NCBI RefSeq assembly: GCF_000622145.1
Contig: NZ_JHWH01000014.1
Location: 78,927 to 142,926, forward strand
Length of the DNA: 64,000 nucleotides
Source of the DNA: Paracoccus yeei ATCC BAA-599
GTDB taxonomy: Bacteria > Pseudomonadota > Alphaproteobacteria > Rhodobacterales > Rhodobacteraceae
Direction: 5' to 3'
Positions 19,506 through 28,944 of this stretch are shown here, piece after piece. The notes beneath the pieces were generated by a model. It was given only the letters and a program-made list of their open reading frames with translations, had not been told where the DNA came from and made no database searches. The stretch's first letter is position 1; each line of letters opens with the position of its first letter. The position numbers were made by a program, and so were the translations under genes.

Positions 19506-19688
19506 ATGGGTGAAGCAACTGACAAGATCAAGGCTGCCGGCAACAAGGTTGCGGGCAATGTCAAGGAAGCCGTCGGCAAGGCGACCGACAACCCCGGCCT
19601 CACCGCCGAGGGCAAGGCCCAGCAGGCCAAGGGCACGGCCCAGGATGTGGCCGGCACCGTCAAGGGCAAGCTCGGCGACACGATCTAA
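19506..19688 (+). CDS. CsbD-family stress protein
   Basis: The 60-residue protein is a standard CsbD: MGEATDKIKAAGNKVAGNVK followed by EAVGKATDNPGLTAEGKAQQ, rich in Lys, Ala and Gly and without aromatic residues. The family is induced by general stress but its molecular role is unknown. A GGAGGA sequence precedes the ATG; the 47-codon upstream extension is not family-like. An intrinsic terminator follows at 19746-19774 and an EcfG-type promoter motif lies upstream. Confidence 0.9.
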   Translation: MGEATDKIKAAGNKVAGNVKEAVGKATDNPGLTAEGKAQQAKGTAQDVAGTVKGKLGDTI

Positions 19689-19745
19689 GGGCTTCGCCGG
19701 CTCCGGTCCCCGGCCTCCCTCTCCCCTCCGACCGGACCCGGCCCC

Positions 19746-19774
19746 AGGCCCCGCCCTCCGTGGCGGGGCCTTTT
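19746..19774 (+). terminator. Intrinsic terminator after csbD
   Basis: A 9-bp perfect stem GGCCCCGCC/GGCGGGGCC (19747-19755 with 19762-19770) with a 6-nt loop is followed by TTTT. It lies 58 bp after the CsbD stop codon. Confidence 0.85.
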
Positions 19775-19808
19775 GCTGCGCATGGGCCGCGCAACGGGGA
19801 CGGCGGGC

Positions 19809-19838
19809 GGTGTACGCCCGGTGTACGCGCGGTGTACG
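19809..19838 (+). repeat. Three GGTGTACG repeats at exact 11-bp spacing
   Basis: GGTGTACG begins at 19809, 19820 and 19831, so the copies lie on nearly the same face of the helix. They sit in the noncoding gap between the convergent csbD and ftsK genes. The function is unknown; a protein-binding array is possible. Confidence 0.6.
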
Positions 19839-19855
19839 GCTGTCACGGCGAAAAC

Positions 19856-19903
19856 CCCGGCATTTGCCGGGATTTCGTGGATGTCCACCGCGCGGTGCAC
19901 CGC
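19856..19903. repeat. Chain of hairpin and overlapping palindromes 3' of ftsK
   Basis: In order: CCCGGC-ATTT-GCCGGG (19856-19871), GTGGA-TG-TCCAC (19877-19888), CACCGCGCGGTG (19886-19897) and GCGGTGCACCGC (19892-19903), the last two being perfect 12-bp palindromes that share bases. They lie just before the ftsK terminator. No known dif or KOPS sequence is recognisable in them. Confidence 0.55.
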
Positions 19904-19910
19904 GCAACGC

Positions 19911-19936
19911 AAAAGGCCGGGCGCAACGGCCCGGCC
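19911..19936 (-). terminator. Intrinsic terminator of ftsK
   Basis: Read on the minus strand, an 8-bp stem GGCCGGGC/GCCCGGCC with a 6-nt loop ends in TTTT (positions 19914-19911). It starts 23 bp after the ftsK stop codon. Confidence 0.85.
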
Positions 19937-19959
19937 CCGGAAACGGCGCTGGCGCGGGA

Positions 19960-22584
19960 TCAGACCTCGGGGACCAGAACCTCGCGCTTGCCGACGTGGT
20001 TCGCCGGGCTGACCACGCCCTGCTCCTCCATCTGCTCGACCAGCCGCGCAGCCTTGTTGTAGCCGATCGCCAGCTTGCGCTGGATATAGCTGGTCGAGCA
20101 TTTGCGGTCCTTGGCGACGATGGCGACGGCCATGTCGTAAAGCTCGGCATCCCCGCCTTCGCCGCTGGACAGGCCCAGCACCATGTCGATGCTGTCGGCC
20201 TTTTCCTCGTCCGGGCCTTCGACCACGCCGGCCATATAGCTGGGAGGACCGAAGGATTTCAGATGGTTGACGATCTCCTCGACCTCCTCGTCGCTGACGA
20301 AGGGACCGTGGACGCGGGTGATGCGCGACCCGCCCGCCATGTACAGCATGTCGCCTTGGCCCAGCAGTTGCTCGGCGCCCTGCTCGCCCAGGATGGTGCG
20401 GCTGTCGATCTTGGAGGTGACCTGAAAGCTGATCCGGGTCGGGAAGTTCGCCTTGATCGTGCCGGTGATGACATCGACCGAAGGCCGCTGCGTCGCCATG
20501 ATGAGGTGGATGCCGCTGGCCCGCGCCATCTGCGCAAGCCGTTGAATGCACGCCTCGATTTCCTTGCCCGCGACCATCATCAGGTCGGCCATCTCGTCGA
20601 CGATGACGACGATATAGGGGAAGGTCTCGGGCTGGAACTCCTCGGTCTCGAAGATCGGCTCGCCGGTGTCCTCGTCGAAGCCGGTCTGCACGGTGCGCTT
20701 GAACATCTCGTCCTTGGACAGCGCCTCGCGGACGCGGCTGTTGTAGCCCTCGATGTTCCTGACGCCCATCTTGGACATCCGGCGATAGCGCTCCTCCATC
20801 TCTCCGACGACCCATTTCAGCGCCACGACCGCCTTCTTCGGGTCGGTGACGACCGGCGACAGAAGATGCGGAATCCCATCGTAAACAGACAGTTCCAGCA
20901 TCTTGGGGTCGATCATGATCAGCCGGCACTGCTCGGGCGTCAGCTTGTAGAGCAGGCTCAGGATCATGGTGTTGATGGCGACCGACTTGCCCGAGCCGGT
21001 GGTCCCCGCGATCAGCAGGTGGGGCATCTTGGCCAGGTTCGCCACGACCGGCCCGCCGCCGATGTCCTTGCCAAGCGCCAGCGGCAAGGGCTGGGTTCCG
21101 TCGGCATAGGAGGGCGCGGCCAGGATCTCGCGCAGCACGACCTTTTCGCGTCGCGCGTTCGGCAGTTCGATCCCGATGACGCTGCGCCCCGGCACGGTCG
21201 AGACCCGCGCCGACAGCGCCGACATCGACCGCGCGATGTCGTCGGCCAGCCCGATCACCCGGCTGGCCTTGAGCCCCGGCGCAGGCTCGAGTTCGTAGAG
21301 CGTGACCACGGGGCCGGGCCGGACCTCGGTGATCTGGCCCTTGACGCCATAGTCGTCCAGCACCGCCTCGAGCATGCGGGCATTGTCCATCAGCGCCTCC
21401 TCGGACAGCTGGTGGCGCTCGACGGTGGTGGGGGCGGTCAGCAGCGACAGGGGCGGGTGTTCGTAATGGCCCAGGGCCTCGCGCGCGGGCGAGGCCTGCG
21501 GCCGGGGCGGCGCGCGGCGGGCGGCGGGCGGCGCCACGGGCGCGGCATGGGGGTCATGCCCGTCGCCGTCCTCGTCCTCGTCCTCATCCTCGTCGTGGCG
21601 GGGCAGGGGCTGGGCCTGTCCGCCCGTCAGCCGCGCCGTCACCGCCGACAGGACCGAAGGCTTGGGCGCGGCCGGCTCGGTCCGGTGGCGGATCGCCTCG
21701 TCGATCCGGCTCGATATCGCCTCGTCCGAGGGGGCCTCGTCGTCGTCGGGGTAATGCGGCTCGGGCTCGACCAGTTCGGACTGGGGCCGGATCACGGGCG
21801 AGCGGGGCGGCGGCACAACGCGGCGGGCGGGCCGGGCCGCCTCGTCGGGCAGGACGGCGTCGCCGGCGCGGGCCGTGCGGTCGCGCCGCGCCTCGGCCTT
21901 GGTCCTGATGCGCTGCGCCGCGCCCGAGGACAGCCGCGCGCCCCGGTCCACGCCATGCAGCGCCAGCAGCCGCGCGGTCGCGAGCCCCTCCCGCAGGAAG
22001 CGGCCGATGGCGCCCAGCTCGCGCTTGTCGAAGCCCAGCACGAAGGCCATGAAGCCTGCGGCGGCGGCGGCCGTCAGCAGCGCCAGCACCTTGATCGCGA
22101 TCGAGGCCTTGACCGGCATCACCGACAGCATGGCGCCCATCAGCATGTCGCCCAGGTGCCCGCCCAGGCCAAAGCTTTGCGTCCAGCCCGGTGGCGGCGC
22201 CATCGAGGTCGCATAGACCGAGACCAGCACCATTCCGATGGGCAGGAAGATGCCCCGCATGATGCGTTCCTCGCCCCGGTGCAGCATGAAGCGCAGGCCC
22301 CAGGCGACGGCGCCCACGACCAGCACCCAGGTGCCATAGCCGGTGATCATGAACAGCGCCGAGGCGACATAGGCGCCCGGCCGGCCCAGATAGTTCTGCG
22401 CCGGCTGGTCGGTCGCCGACATGAAGCTGGGGTCGTCGGGCGTATAGCTGACCAGCATCGCCGCGATCAGCAGGCCCAGCACGATCAGCCCGGCACCCAG
22501 CAGTTCCTTGCCGCGCCGTTCCAGCGCCGCCTGGGTGGATTGATCGAACAGCGGATCGCGGTGTTTGGCCTGCCAGCTCGCCAT
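19960..22584 (-). CDS. ftsK: DNA translocase FtsK
   Basis: The 874-residue protein has four N-terminal membrane segments ([18 protein letters not shown] first), a Pro/Arg/Asp-rich linker with an acidic [14 protein letters not shown] run, the motor domain with Walker A GTTGSGKS near residue 525, and a C-terminal winged-helix gamma domain ([20 protein letters not shown]). FtsK sits at the division septum and pumps chromosome ends to resolve dimers with XerCD. The ATG at 22584 opens [10 protein letters not shown]; the longer frame runs through the upstream aminotransferase gene and is rejected. The gap to that gene is 2 bp. Confidence 0.96.
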   Translation of the reverse strand: MASWQAKHRDPLFDQSTQAALERRGKELLGAGLIVLGLLIAAMLVSYTPDDPSFMSATDQPAQNYLGRPGAYVASALFMITGYGTWVLVVGAVAWGLRFMLHRGEERIMRGIFLPIGMVLVSVYATSMAPPPGWTQSFGLGGHLGDMLMGAMLSVMPVKASIAIKVLALLTAAAAAGFMAFVLGFDKRELGAIGRFLREGLATARLLALHGVDRGARLSSGAAQRIRTKAEARRDRTARAGDAVLPDEAARPARRVVPPPRSPVIRPQSELVEPEPHYPDDDEAPSDEAISSRIDEAIRHRTEPAAPKPSVLSAVTARLTGGQAQPLPRHDEDEDEDEDGDGHDPHAAPVAPPAARRAPPRPQASPAREALGHYEHPPLSLLTAPTTVERHQLSEEALMDNARMLEAVLDDYGVKGQITEVRPGPVVTLYELEPAPGLKASRVIGLADDIARSMSALSARVSTVPGRSVIGIELPNARREKVVLREILAAPSYADGTQPLPLALGKDIGGGPVVANLAKMPHLLIAGTTGSGKSVAINTMILSLLYKLTPEQCRLIMIDPKMLELSVYDGIPHLLSPVVTDPKKAVVALKWVVGEMEERYRRMSKMGVRNIEGYNSRVREALSKDEMFKRTVQTGFDEDTGEPIFETEEFQPETFPYIVVIVDEMADLMMVAGKEIEACIQRLAQMARASGIHLIMATQRPSVDVITGTIKANFPTRISFQVTSKIDSRTILGEQGAEQLLGQGDMLYMAGGSRITRVHGPFVSDEEVEEIVNHLKSFGPPSYMAGVVEGPDEEKADSIDMVLGLSSGEGGDAELYDMAVAIVAKDRKCSTSYIQRKLAIGYNKAARLVEQMEEQGVVSPANHVGKREVLVPEV

Positions 22585-22586
22585 GA

Positions 22587-23780
22587 TTAATCCCCTTGAT
22601 ACAAACAGGTTTTCAGGCGGTTCAGCGCCGCCTCGGTCGGGCCGGCCGGATCGACCAGCGCGACGCGGATGTAATTCTGCCCCGGGTTGCCCTGGTCGGT
22701 GTCGCGCGACAGATAGGCCCCGGGCAGGACCTGGATGCCGGCCTGGGTCCACAGCGTCTTCGCCGCATCCTCGCCGGTGCCGACCGATTCGGGCACGCGC
22801 AGCCACAGGAAGAAGCCCCCCTGCGGCGGCCGATAGCCGGGGACATTGCCCAGCACCCGGTCGGCCACGGCATATTTGGCATGATAAAGCGCGCGGTTTT
22901 CCTCGACATGCGCCTCGTCGTTCCAGGCGGCCGCGCTGACGCGCTGCACAGGCAGCGGCAGGGGCGCGCCGGAATAGCTGCGCAGGCGCCGCAGCTGGCC
23001 GATCTGGGCCGGCCCGCCCGCCGCGAAGCCCGACCGCAGCCCCGGCAGGTTCGAGCGTTTGGACAGCGAATTGAACATCACCACCCGGTCGGGCAGCCCC
23101 ATGCGGGTGGCCACGGCCAGCGCCCCGGGCGGCGGGGCGTCGCGCCAGATCTCGGAATAGCATTCGTCCGAAAAGACCAGGAAATCATGGCGATCCGCCA
23201 GGGCGATCAGGTCCTCGAGATAGGCGTCGTCGGCGACCGAGCCCTGCGGGTTGGCGGGCGAGCACAGATAGGCGATGGCGACCCGGTCCAGCACGGCCGG
23301 GTCCAGATCGCCGTAGCGGGGCAGGAACCCCGTCGCTTCGGTTGCGGGGACAAAGACCGGCTCGGCCCCCACGGCGGCGGCGGCCACGGCATAGACCTGA
23401 TAGAACGGGTTCGGAATCAGGATGGCGGGGCGCTGGCCGGCCTTCGTCTCGGGGCAAAGGGCCAGGGCCGCGTTGAACAGCCCTTCGCGCGTGCCGTTCA
23501 GCGCGGTGATGCGGGCGGGCTCGACCTCGATGCCGTGGCGGCGCCGGATCCAGCCCGAAATCGCGGCCAGCAGGTCGGGCGTGCCTTCGTTCGGGGGGTA
23601 CTTGCCGAATTCGGCGATGCTGTCGGCCATGATGCGGGCGGTGAATTCCGGCACCGCATGGCGCGGCTCGCCGATGGTCATGACGACCGGATCGGCGGCG
23701 GGGGACAGGCCCGAAAGAAGCGTTCGCAAGCGCGGGAACGCATATTCCGGCAGGTTCGAGAACCGCTCGGGTATTGCCAT
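22587..23780 (-). CDS. Class I/II aminotransferase, DapC-like
   Basis: The 397-residue PLP enzyme has the Schiff-base lysine in [17 protein letters not shown], the [13 protein letters not shown] substrate/PLP motif and the N-terminal [15 protein letters not shown] typical of N-succinyldiaminopimelate aminotransferases (lysine and peptidoglycan precursor pathway). That assignment is by resemblance; another amino-acid transaminase is possible. The ATG at 23780 is chosen because the 27-codon extension is not family-like. It lies 2 bp upstream of ftsK on the same strand, so the pair is probably cotranscribed. Confidence 0.82.
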   Translation of the reverse strand: MAIPERFSNLPEYAFPRLRTLLSGLSPAADPVVMTIGEPRHAVPEFTARIMADSIAEFGKYPPNEGTPDLLAAISGWIRRRHGIEVEPARITALNGTREGLFNAALALCPETKAGQRPAILIPNPFYQVYAVAAAAVGAEPVFVPATEATGFLPRYGDLDPAVLDRVAIAYLCSPANPQGSVADDAYLEDLIALADRHDFLVFSDECYSEIWRDAPPPGALAVATRMGLPDRVVMFNSLSKRSNLPGLRSGFAAGGPAQIGQLRRLRSYSGAPLPLPVQRVSAAAWNDEAHVEENRALYHAKYAVADRVLGNVPGYRPPQGGFFLWLRVPESVGTGEDAAKTLWTQAGIQVLPGAYLSRDTDQGNPGQNYIRVALVDPAGPTEAALNRLKTCLYQGD

Positions 23781-23900
23781 GACTGCCTCTCGAACGGGGT
23801 CGTAGCGCCCCGTTTTCCGGGCAAAGATACCGGCAAACCCCCCATGCGTCCAGAGATTCACGGACCGAAAACCCCCGGCCCGGCCCCGAAGGCCGCGGTT

Positions 23901-25223
23901 TCAGCGCAGCGCGGCCTCGGCCGCGGCGGCGGCGACCAGCAGCGCGCGGTCGGCACGCGGCGCGCCCATCAGCATGATGCCGCAGGCCGGCTGTCCGGTC
24001 GGCAGGGTGACGGCGGGCAGGCCCAGAAGGTTCGCGATGCGCGTGTTGCGCAGGGTCAGCAGGTTCTCGGTCGCGAAATAGGCGCCATCCGTCAGCAGCC
24101 TTTCGGTGTCGGGCGGCAGGATGGGGGCGGTCGGCAGGATCGCCGCGTCGAAACCCGCCGCGACCCGGGCCCAGTCCGCGCGCAGCCGCCCCAGCCGGTC
24201 CCAGGCGGCGACGTAATCCGCCGCCGTCACGTCCCGCCCGCCCCGGAAGCGTTCCAGGATCGCGGGATACATCAGTTCCGGCGCGTCCTCGATCTGGTCG
24301 CGCCAGAGGCCATAGGCCTCGGGGGCGAACAGGGTGGGCGACAGCGCCAGCGCCTCGGCCACACAAGGGGGCTGGGCATGGGTGATGCGCGCGCCCGCGC
24401 GCGCCAGCCGCGCCACCGCATCCTCGAAGGCCGCGACCGGTCCCTCGCGCGCCTGGTCGAAGGGCGCGCCGTCGATCACCAGAAGCCGCAGGTGGCGGGG
24501 CGGGCCGGACAGGTCGGGGGCCGGCTCGCCGCGCAGGGTAGCGAAAAGCTCGGCGCAGTCCTCGACCGTGCGGGCGATGGGTCCGGCCACGTCGAAGCGG
24601 CGGCACAGCGGCACCATGCCCTCGGCGCTGAGCGCGCCCATCGAGGGCTTGAAGCCCACCAGCCCGTTCCATGCCGCGGGCACCCGGATCGAGCCGCCGG
24701 TGTCCGACCCCATCGCGGCCGCCGCCAACCCCAACGCGACCGACACCGCAGCGCCCGAACTGGACCCGCCGGGCGCCAGCGCAGGGTCGATGCTGTTCGG
24801 CGGCGTCGCCGTCATCGGGTTCACCCCCAGCCCGGAAAAGGCCAGTTCGGTCATGTGGGTCTTGCCCAGGCAGACCAGGCCCTGCAGGGTCGCCGCCGCC
24901 AGGATCTGCGCGTCGCGCCCGGGGATGCGCCCCGTCAGCAGGCGCGAGCCCGCCTCGGTCGGCTGGCGGGCCATGTCGAAATTGTCCTTCCAGTTGATCG
25001 CCACCCCGTCCAGCAGGCCGCGGCGCAGCCCGGCGCGGGCCCGGTCATGGGCGGCGATCGCCTCGGCCCGGGCGCGGTCGGCGGTGGTGCGGGCATAGAT
25101 GCGCCGGCCGTAGGGGTGGCGGGCGATGGCGTCCAGATAGGCCTCGGTCTGCTCGACCGGGCTGGCCAGGCCGGCCAGGATTGCGCGGCCCTGCTCTGCC
25201 GCCGATGCCTTGAGCCAGTCCAT
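23901..25223 (-). CDS. Amidase-signature family hydrolase
   Basis: The 440-residue protein has the Ser-Ser-Lys triad of amidase-signature enzymes: Lys79 in INWKDNF, the cis-Ser region PGGSSSG (152-157) and nucleophile Ser178 in GSDTGGSIR. These enzymes hydrolyse amides, including GatA, AtzF and indole-acetamide hydrolases. The length is too short for a typical GatA and no gatB/gatC is nearby, so a free-standing amidase is more likely. The substrate is unknown. It is divergent from the UbiH-like gene. Confidence 0.88.
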   Translation of the reverse strand: MDWLKASAAEQGRAILAGLASPVEQTEAYLDAIARHPYGRRIYARTTADRARAEAIAAHDRARAGLRRGLLDGVAINWKDNFDMARQPTEAGSRLLTGRIPGRDAQILAAATLQGLVCLGKTHMTELAFSGLGVNPMTATPPNSIDPALAPGGSSSGAAVSVALGLAAAAMGSDTGGSIRVPAAWNGLVGFKPSMGALSAEGMVPLCRRFDVAGPIARTVEDCAELFATLRGEPAPDLSGPPRHLRLLVIDGAPFDQAREGPVAAFEDAVARLARAGARITHAQPPCVAEALALSPTLFAPEAYGLWRDQIEDAPELMYPAILERFRGGRDVTAADYVAAWDRLGRLRADWARVAAGFDAAILPTAPILPPDTERLLTDGAYFATENLLTLRNTRIANLLGLPAVTLPTGQPACGIMLMGAPRADRALLVAAAAAEAALR

Positions 25224-25339
25224 GCCGCGCCTTTCGATAACCTGCCCGGCCCAAGGCTAGCCCCTGGGCCGGTGCGCTGCAATGGCGCAGGCCCCAGATG
25301 CCGCATGGACATTGCCGGCGGCGGCGGCATAGTGCGCGC

Positions 25340-26566
25340 ATGGACATGGATCATGACATCGTCGTCGCGGGCGGCGGGCTGAACGGCCCCGCCCTGGCGC
25401 TGGCATTGCAGGGCTGCGGGATGCGCGTGGCCGTGGTGGACGCACGCCCGGCCGATGCGCGGGGCACCGCGGGCTTCGACGGCCGCGCTTATGCGCTGGC
25501 GCTGGCCTCGCAGCGGCTGCTGGCCGCGCTGGGGCTGTGGAGCGAACTTGCCGGCAGCGCCCAACCCATCCTGAAAGTGCAGGCGGTGCAGGGCGCGCCG
25601 GGCGAGGGGGCCGACCCCTTCGGCCTGCATTTCGATGGCGCCGAGATCGAGGAAGGCCGCCTGGGCTACATGCTCGAGGACCGGCATCTGTATCGCGCCC
25701 TGGTCGGCGCCATGCGGGACCGGGGGATCGCGCACCTGCCCGGGCTGATGGTCACCGGGCAGGACCCGGGGCCCGCAGGGGTGACGGTGGCGCTGTCGGA
25801 CGGGCGGGCCCTGCGCGCGCGCCTGCTGGTCGGCGCCGACGGCCGGCAGTCGGGGGTCGCGGCGCGCGCGGGCATCCGGCGGCTGGGCCATGACTACGGC
25901 CAGCTTGCGCTGGTCGCGGCGGTCGATCACGACCTGCCCCATCAGGGCACGGCGCATCAGCTGTTCATGCCGGGCGGGCCGCTGGCGATCCTGCCGCTGC
26001 CGGGCAACCGCAGCTCCATCGTCTGGTCCGAGCAGAAGGCCGCCGCCCAGGCGATCCTGGCCCTGCCCGAGGACGCGTTTCTCGAGGTGCTGCGGCCCCG
26101 GTTCGGCGATTTCCTGGGCGACATCCGCCTGGCCGGCCCGCGCTTTTCCTATCCGCTCAGCCTCAGCCTGGCCGAAACCTATGTCGCGCCGCGCGTCGCA
26201 CTGGTGGGCGATGCCGCGCATGGCGTCCACCCCATCGCGGGGCAGGGGCTGAACCTGGGCCTGCGCGATGTCGCGGCCCTGGCCGAGGTGCTGACCCTGG
26301 CGCGTCGGCGGGGCGAGGACATCGGCACGGACCCGGTGCTGGCGCGCTATCAGGCGTGGCGCCGGCCCGACGCCACCCTGCTGGCTTTGGGGATGGACGG
26401 GGTGAACGCGCTGTTTTCCAACGCAAACCCGCTGCTGCGCGCAGCCCGTGGCTTGGGCCTGGGCATGGTGGACAGCCTGCCGCCCCTACGCCGCCGCTTC
26501 ATGCGGCAGGCGGCCGGGCTGTCGCTGCAGCCGATGCCGCGCCTGCTGGCCGGCCGCCCGCTTTGA
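25340..26566 (+). CDS. UbiH/UbiF/COQ6-family FAD monooxygenase
   Basis: The 408-residue flavoprotein has the N-terminal GxGxxG dinucleotide motif (DIVVAGGGLNGPALALAL), the ADGRQSGVAARAGI segment and the second FAD motif GDAAHGVHPIAGQGLNLGLRD. Members hydroxylate the ubiquinone ring at the inner membrane. Which ring position is attacked cannot be told from sequence. The start at 25340 (MDMDHDIVV) is preferred to the 14-codon-longer frame. Confidence 0.87.
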   Translation: MDMDHDIVVAGGGLNGPALALALQGCGMRVAVVDARPADARGTAGFDGRAYALALASQRLLAALGLWSELAGSAQPILKVQAVQGAPGEGADPFGLHFDGAEIEEGRLGYMLEDRHLYRALVGAMRDRGIAHLPGLMVTGQDPGPAGVTVALSDGRALRARLLVGADGRQSGVAARAGIRRLGHDYGQLALVAAVDHDLPHQGTAHQLFMPGGPLAILPLPGNRSSIVWSEQKAAAQAILALPEDAFLEVLRPRFGDFLGDIRLAGPRFSYPLSLSLAETYVAPRVALVGDAAHGVHPIAGQGLNLGLRDVAALAEVLTLARRRGEDIGTDPVLARYQAWRRPDATLLALGMDGVNALFSNANPLLRAARGLGLGMVDSLPPLRRRFMRQAAGLSLQPMPRLLAGRPL

Positions 26567-26583
26567 CGCCCGCCCGCCCTGGC

Positions 26584-26609
26584 GGAACGTTCACGCCGCC
26601 GCGAGCGTT
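26584..26609 (+). promoter_or_regulatory. EcfG-type promoter candidate for lolA
   Basis: GGAAC (26584-26588), 17 nt, then CGTT (26606-26609) is a perfect match to the EcfG consensus reported for alphaproteobacteria. It lies 52 bp upstream of the lolA start. Stress control of LolA would be unusual, and a housekeeping promoter may also be present. Confidence 0.5.
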
Positions 26610-26661
26610 CGGGCTGCGCGCGTCCAAGCGAACGTGATGTGCAAGCCCTTCGCGAACCGCT

Positions 26662-27249
26662 ATGATCCGGGACATGAACCTGAAATCGCTCGCCCTTGCG
26701 CCCGTCCTGTGCCTGGCCCTGGCCTTCCCCGCCCTGGCCGAGAAGATCCCCCTGAACGAGATCTCGCGCTATCTCAACAGCCTCAAGACCGCGCAGGCGG
26801 CGTTCACCCAAGTGAACCCGGACGGCAGCGTTTCGACCGGGCAGGTGTTCATCCACCGGCCGAACCGGGTGCGCTTCGAATACCAGGGCAGCAAGACGCT
26901 GGTCCTGGCCTCGGCCGGGCAGGTCGCGGTCTATGACGGCAAGACCCGCGGCGGGCCGCAGCAATATCCGCTGTCCAAGACGCCGCTGTCGCTGATCCTG
27001 GCGCCGAACATCAACCTGGGCAAGGCGCGCATGGTGACCGGCTATGCCGAAAGAAAGAACACCACCGTGGTCACGGCCCAGGACCCCCAGCACCCGGAAT
27101 ACGGCAATATCCAGATGGTGTTCACCGCAAACCCGACCCAGCTGCGGCAATGGGTGGTGACCGATGACGCGGGCAAGCGCACCACCGTGATCCTGGGCGA
27201 CATGCGGACGGGGGTTTCGATCCCGCCCTCGAAGTTCGTCATCAACTAG
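26662..27249 (+). CDS. lolA: Outer-membrane lipoprotein carrier protein LolA
   Basis: The 195-residue periplasmic protein has a signal peptide (NLKSLALAPVLCLALAFPALA) and the LolA-like beta-barrel half: LKTAQAAFTQVNPDGSVSTG, then RPNRVRFEYQGSKTLVLAS and VVTDDAGKRTTVILGDM. LolA ferries lipoproteins from LolCDE to the outer membrane. The signal peptide would also fit a start at 26674; neither ATG has a good ribosome-binding site. It converges on the transglycosylase gene with only 3 bp between the stops. Confidence 0.9.
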   Translation: MIRDMNLKSLALAPVLCLALAFPALAEKIPLNEISRYLNSLKTAQAAFTQVNPDGSVSTGQVFIHRPNRVRFEYQGSKTLVLASAGQVAVYDGKTRGGPQQYPLSKTPLSLILAPNINLGKARMVTGYAERKNTTVVTAQDPQHPEYGNIQMVFTANPTQLRQWVVTDDAGKRTTVILGDMRTGVSIPPSKFVIN

Positions 27250-27252
27250 GGC

Positions 27253-27834
27253 TCAGCGCCTGCAGCTCGCCAGCTGCATCTCGTAAAGCTGGGCCCGGGC
27301 GCCGACCTTGTAGGCCACATCCGTCAGCCAGGGCTTGCCGCGATGCGAGCCCTTGGCAAAGCCCGCCCGGCCTTCGTGATAGGCCAGGTATTGCGAGGCG
27401 GCGTCGCGCTTGGAAATGCCCAGGATGCGCGTCGAATCGTTCATGTACCAGCCCATGAAATCGGTCGCGTCGCGGATGTTGTCGCGCCGCGCGCCGCGAT
27501 TGCCAGTCGAACGGCGATAGTCGTCCCAGGTCCCGTCGATGGCCTGGCTGTAGCCATAGGCCGAGCTTTGCCGTCCCATCGGGATGATCCCCAGCGCATA
27601 GCGGTGCGGGGTGCGGGCGTCGCCGATGAATTTCGATTCCTGGTGGATGGTGGCCATCTGGACGTGGATCGGCACGCCCCAGCGCTGCTCGGTCTGCCGC
27701 ATCGCACGCATATAGGCCGGGCGTTCGGCCGCGATGGCGCAGGCGTTTTCCAGATTGCGCGGCGCCTTGTAGCTGCCGCCGCCGCCGCACGAGGCGACCA
27801 GCCCGACGATCGCGAGCTTGAGAAACCTGTTCAT
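27253..27834 (-). CDS. SLT-type lytic transglycosylase lipoprotein
   Basis: The 193-residue protein has a lipoprotein signal with lipobox LVASC (Cys16), followed by GGGG. The lysozyme-like domain includes the catalytic glutamate Glu66 in MATIHQESKF, the GYSQAIDGTWDDYR segment and LAYHEGRAGF. It would cut peptidoglycan glycan strands non-hydrolytically from the periplasmic face of the outer membrane. Family members in Rhodobacterales look very similar. A 127-bp gap separates it from the unknown gene upstream. Confidence 0.85.
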   Translation of the reverse strand: MNRFLKLAIVGLVASCGGGGSYKAPRNLENACAIAAERPAYMRAMRQTEQRWGVPIHVQMATIHQESKFIGDARTPHRYALGIIPMGRQSSAYGYSQAIDGTWDDYRRSTGNRGARRDNIRDATDFMGWYMNDSTRILGISKRDAASQYLAYHEGRAGFAKGSHRGKPWLTDVAYKVGARAQLYEMQLASCRR

Positions 27835-27961
27835 GACTGCCCCTCATTGTCTTTTTCCGGGGATGTTAGCCCGGCAAAGGGGGGTGGCGCAAATGACAAA
27901 GGCTCGATTTTGCGCGGGAAGGCGCGGGGCCTCAGGCCGTTGCGGATCGGGACATGCTGGC

Positions 27962-28837
27962 CTACTTCGACGCGTTGATCAGGGCTTGCAGTTTCGCATG
28001 CCGCTCGTCTGCATCCGCCTTTCGGATCATGTCGTTGTGCAGTTGAGGGATGCCCCCGTCCACATTGGCAGCGTTGTATTCGTCCGCCGAATAGGCGGTG
28101 CCGTCCGAGCCATACAGCGTGATCTCGCCCTCGGCCGAGACATCCATGATCTTGCCCAGCGTGCCGTGGGTCAGGCTGAAGCCCTCGAACTTGCCTTGGT
28201 AAGCAGCGGCGGTCACCGAGGCCGAGTCGAAGCTGAACATGCCCGCCAGGGTGACGGCAGAGCGTTCCATGTTAAGTACATCGACTTCGGAGGTATGGGG
28301 AATGACTGTATTTGCACTGATCGACGCCTGGCTACCAGCAAGGTTGACGTCTGGGTGACTTTTGGCCGTGTCGGCCGTCCGTGCCGCCCTAGCCATCAAG
28401 TCGGTTGCGTAGTGATAGGCGTTTGCCATCGCATCCCGACGCGAGAGGAAGTTCGCATCGCTCTGGGGTGCCGTAGTGCCATGAGGAACGCTGTCTCCGG
28501 CACTGATGAAGTTGCCCTCGAAAACCATACGGGAGTCCGTCTTGGCAGGATTCATTACTTTTTCATGGCCGGTCGCCTCGGACGCCTTCGGATCGAAAGG
28601 GCTGATCGAACCGTTCAGCAGTCCTTCGTGAACCTCGTAAAGACGGTCAAGCTGGGCAACCGCCATCGCAACCTCCGGTGGCTCATCACTGCCGGGCACA
28701 TAGCGGTCATTCGAACTGGGCGCTGCTTGAGCCTTCGATGCGGCGACCGCATCGTCCACCGCCTTTGCCGGCGTCGAAAGCGAGGCCTGGTCATTCTTCA
28801 GGATCGTCAGGGCAATGTTGGCCGAGGACACATTCAT
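27962..28837 (-). CDS. Unrecognised protein, base composition unlike its neighbours
   Basis: The 291-residue product starts MNVSSANIALTILKNDQASL, has no signal peptide or membrane segment, and is rich in Ala, Ser and Asp. The C-terminal half looks structured (GEITLYGSDGTAYSADEYNA, then KADADERHAKLQALINASK). Its DNA is clearly less G+C-rich than flanking genes, and codons such as AGT, ATA and TTG are more common, suggesting transfer. It is bounded by a possible regulated promoter on one side and the transglycosylase gene on the other. I do not recognise a family. Confidence 0.65.
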   Translation of the reverse strand: MNVSSANIALTILKNDQASLSTPAKAVDDAVAASKAQAAPSSNDRYVPGSDEPPEVAMAVAQLDRLYEVHEGLLNGSISPFDPKASEATGHEKVMNPAKTDSRMVFEGNFISAGDSVPHGTTAPQSDANFLSRRDAMANAYHYATDLMARAARTADTAKSHPDVNLAGSQASISANTVIPHTSEVDVLNMERSAVTLAGMFSFDSASVTAAAYQGKFEGFSLTHGTLGKIMDVSAEGEITLYGSDGTAYSADEYNAANVDGGIPQLHNDMIRKADADERHAKLQALINASK

Positions 28838-28860
28838 CGGGACACCTACGCTGTGCGGAG

Positions 28861-28889
28861 ACTATGGACAACCACCAGTGGTAACGTAA
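28861..28889 (-). promoter_or_regulatory. Putative sigma-70-like promoter with palindromic operator
   Basis: On the minus strand TTACGT (28889-28884) and CATAGT (28866-28861) are separated by 17 nt. A small palindrome ACCAC-CA-GTGGT (28871-28882) fills the spacer. It lies 24 bp upstream of the unknown gene's ATG, as expected for a regulated promoter of that gene. Confidence 0.4.
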
Positions 28890-28944
28890 GACCGCCCTGC
28901 CGCCAAAGGCATAGTGCCTCAAATTGCGCGGAAGCCGGCGCGGG

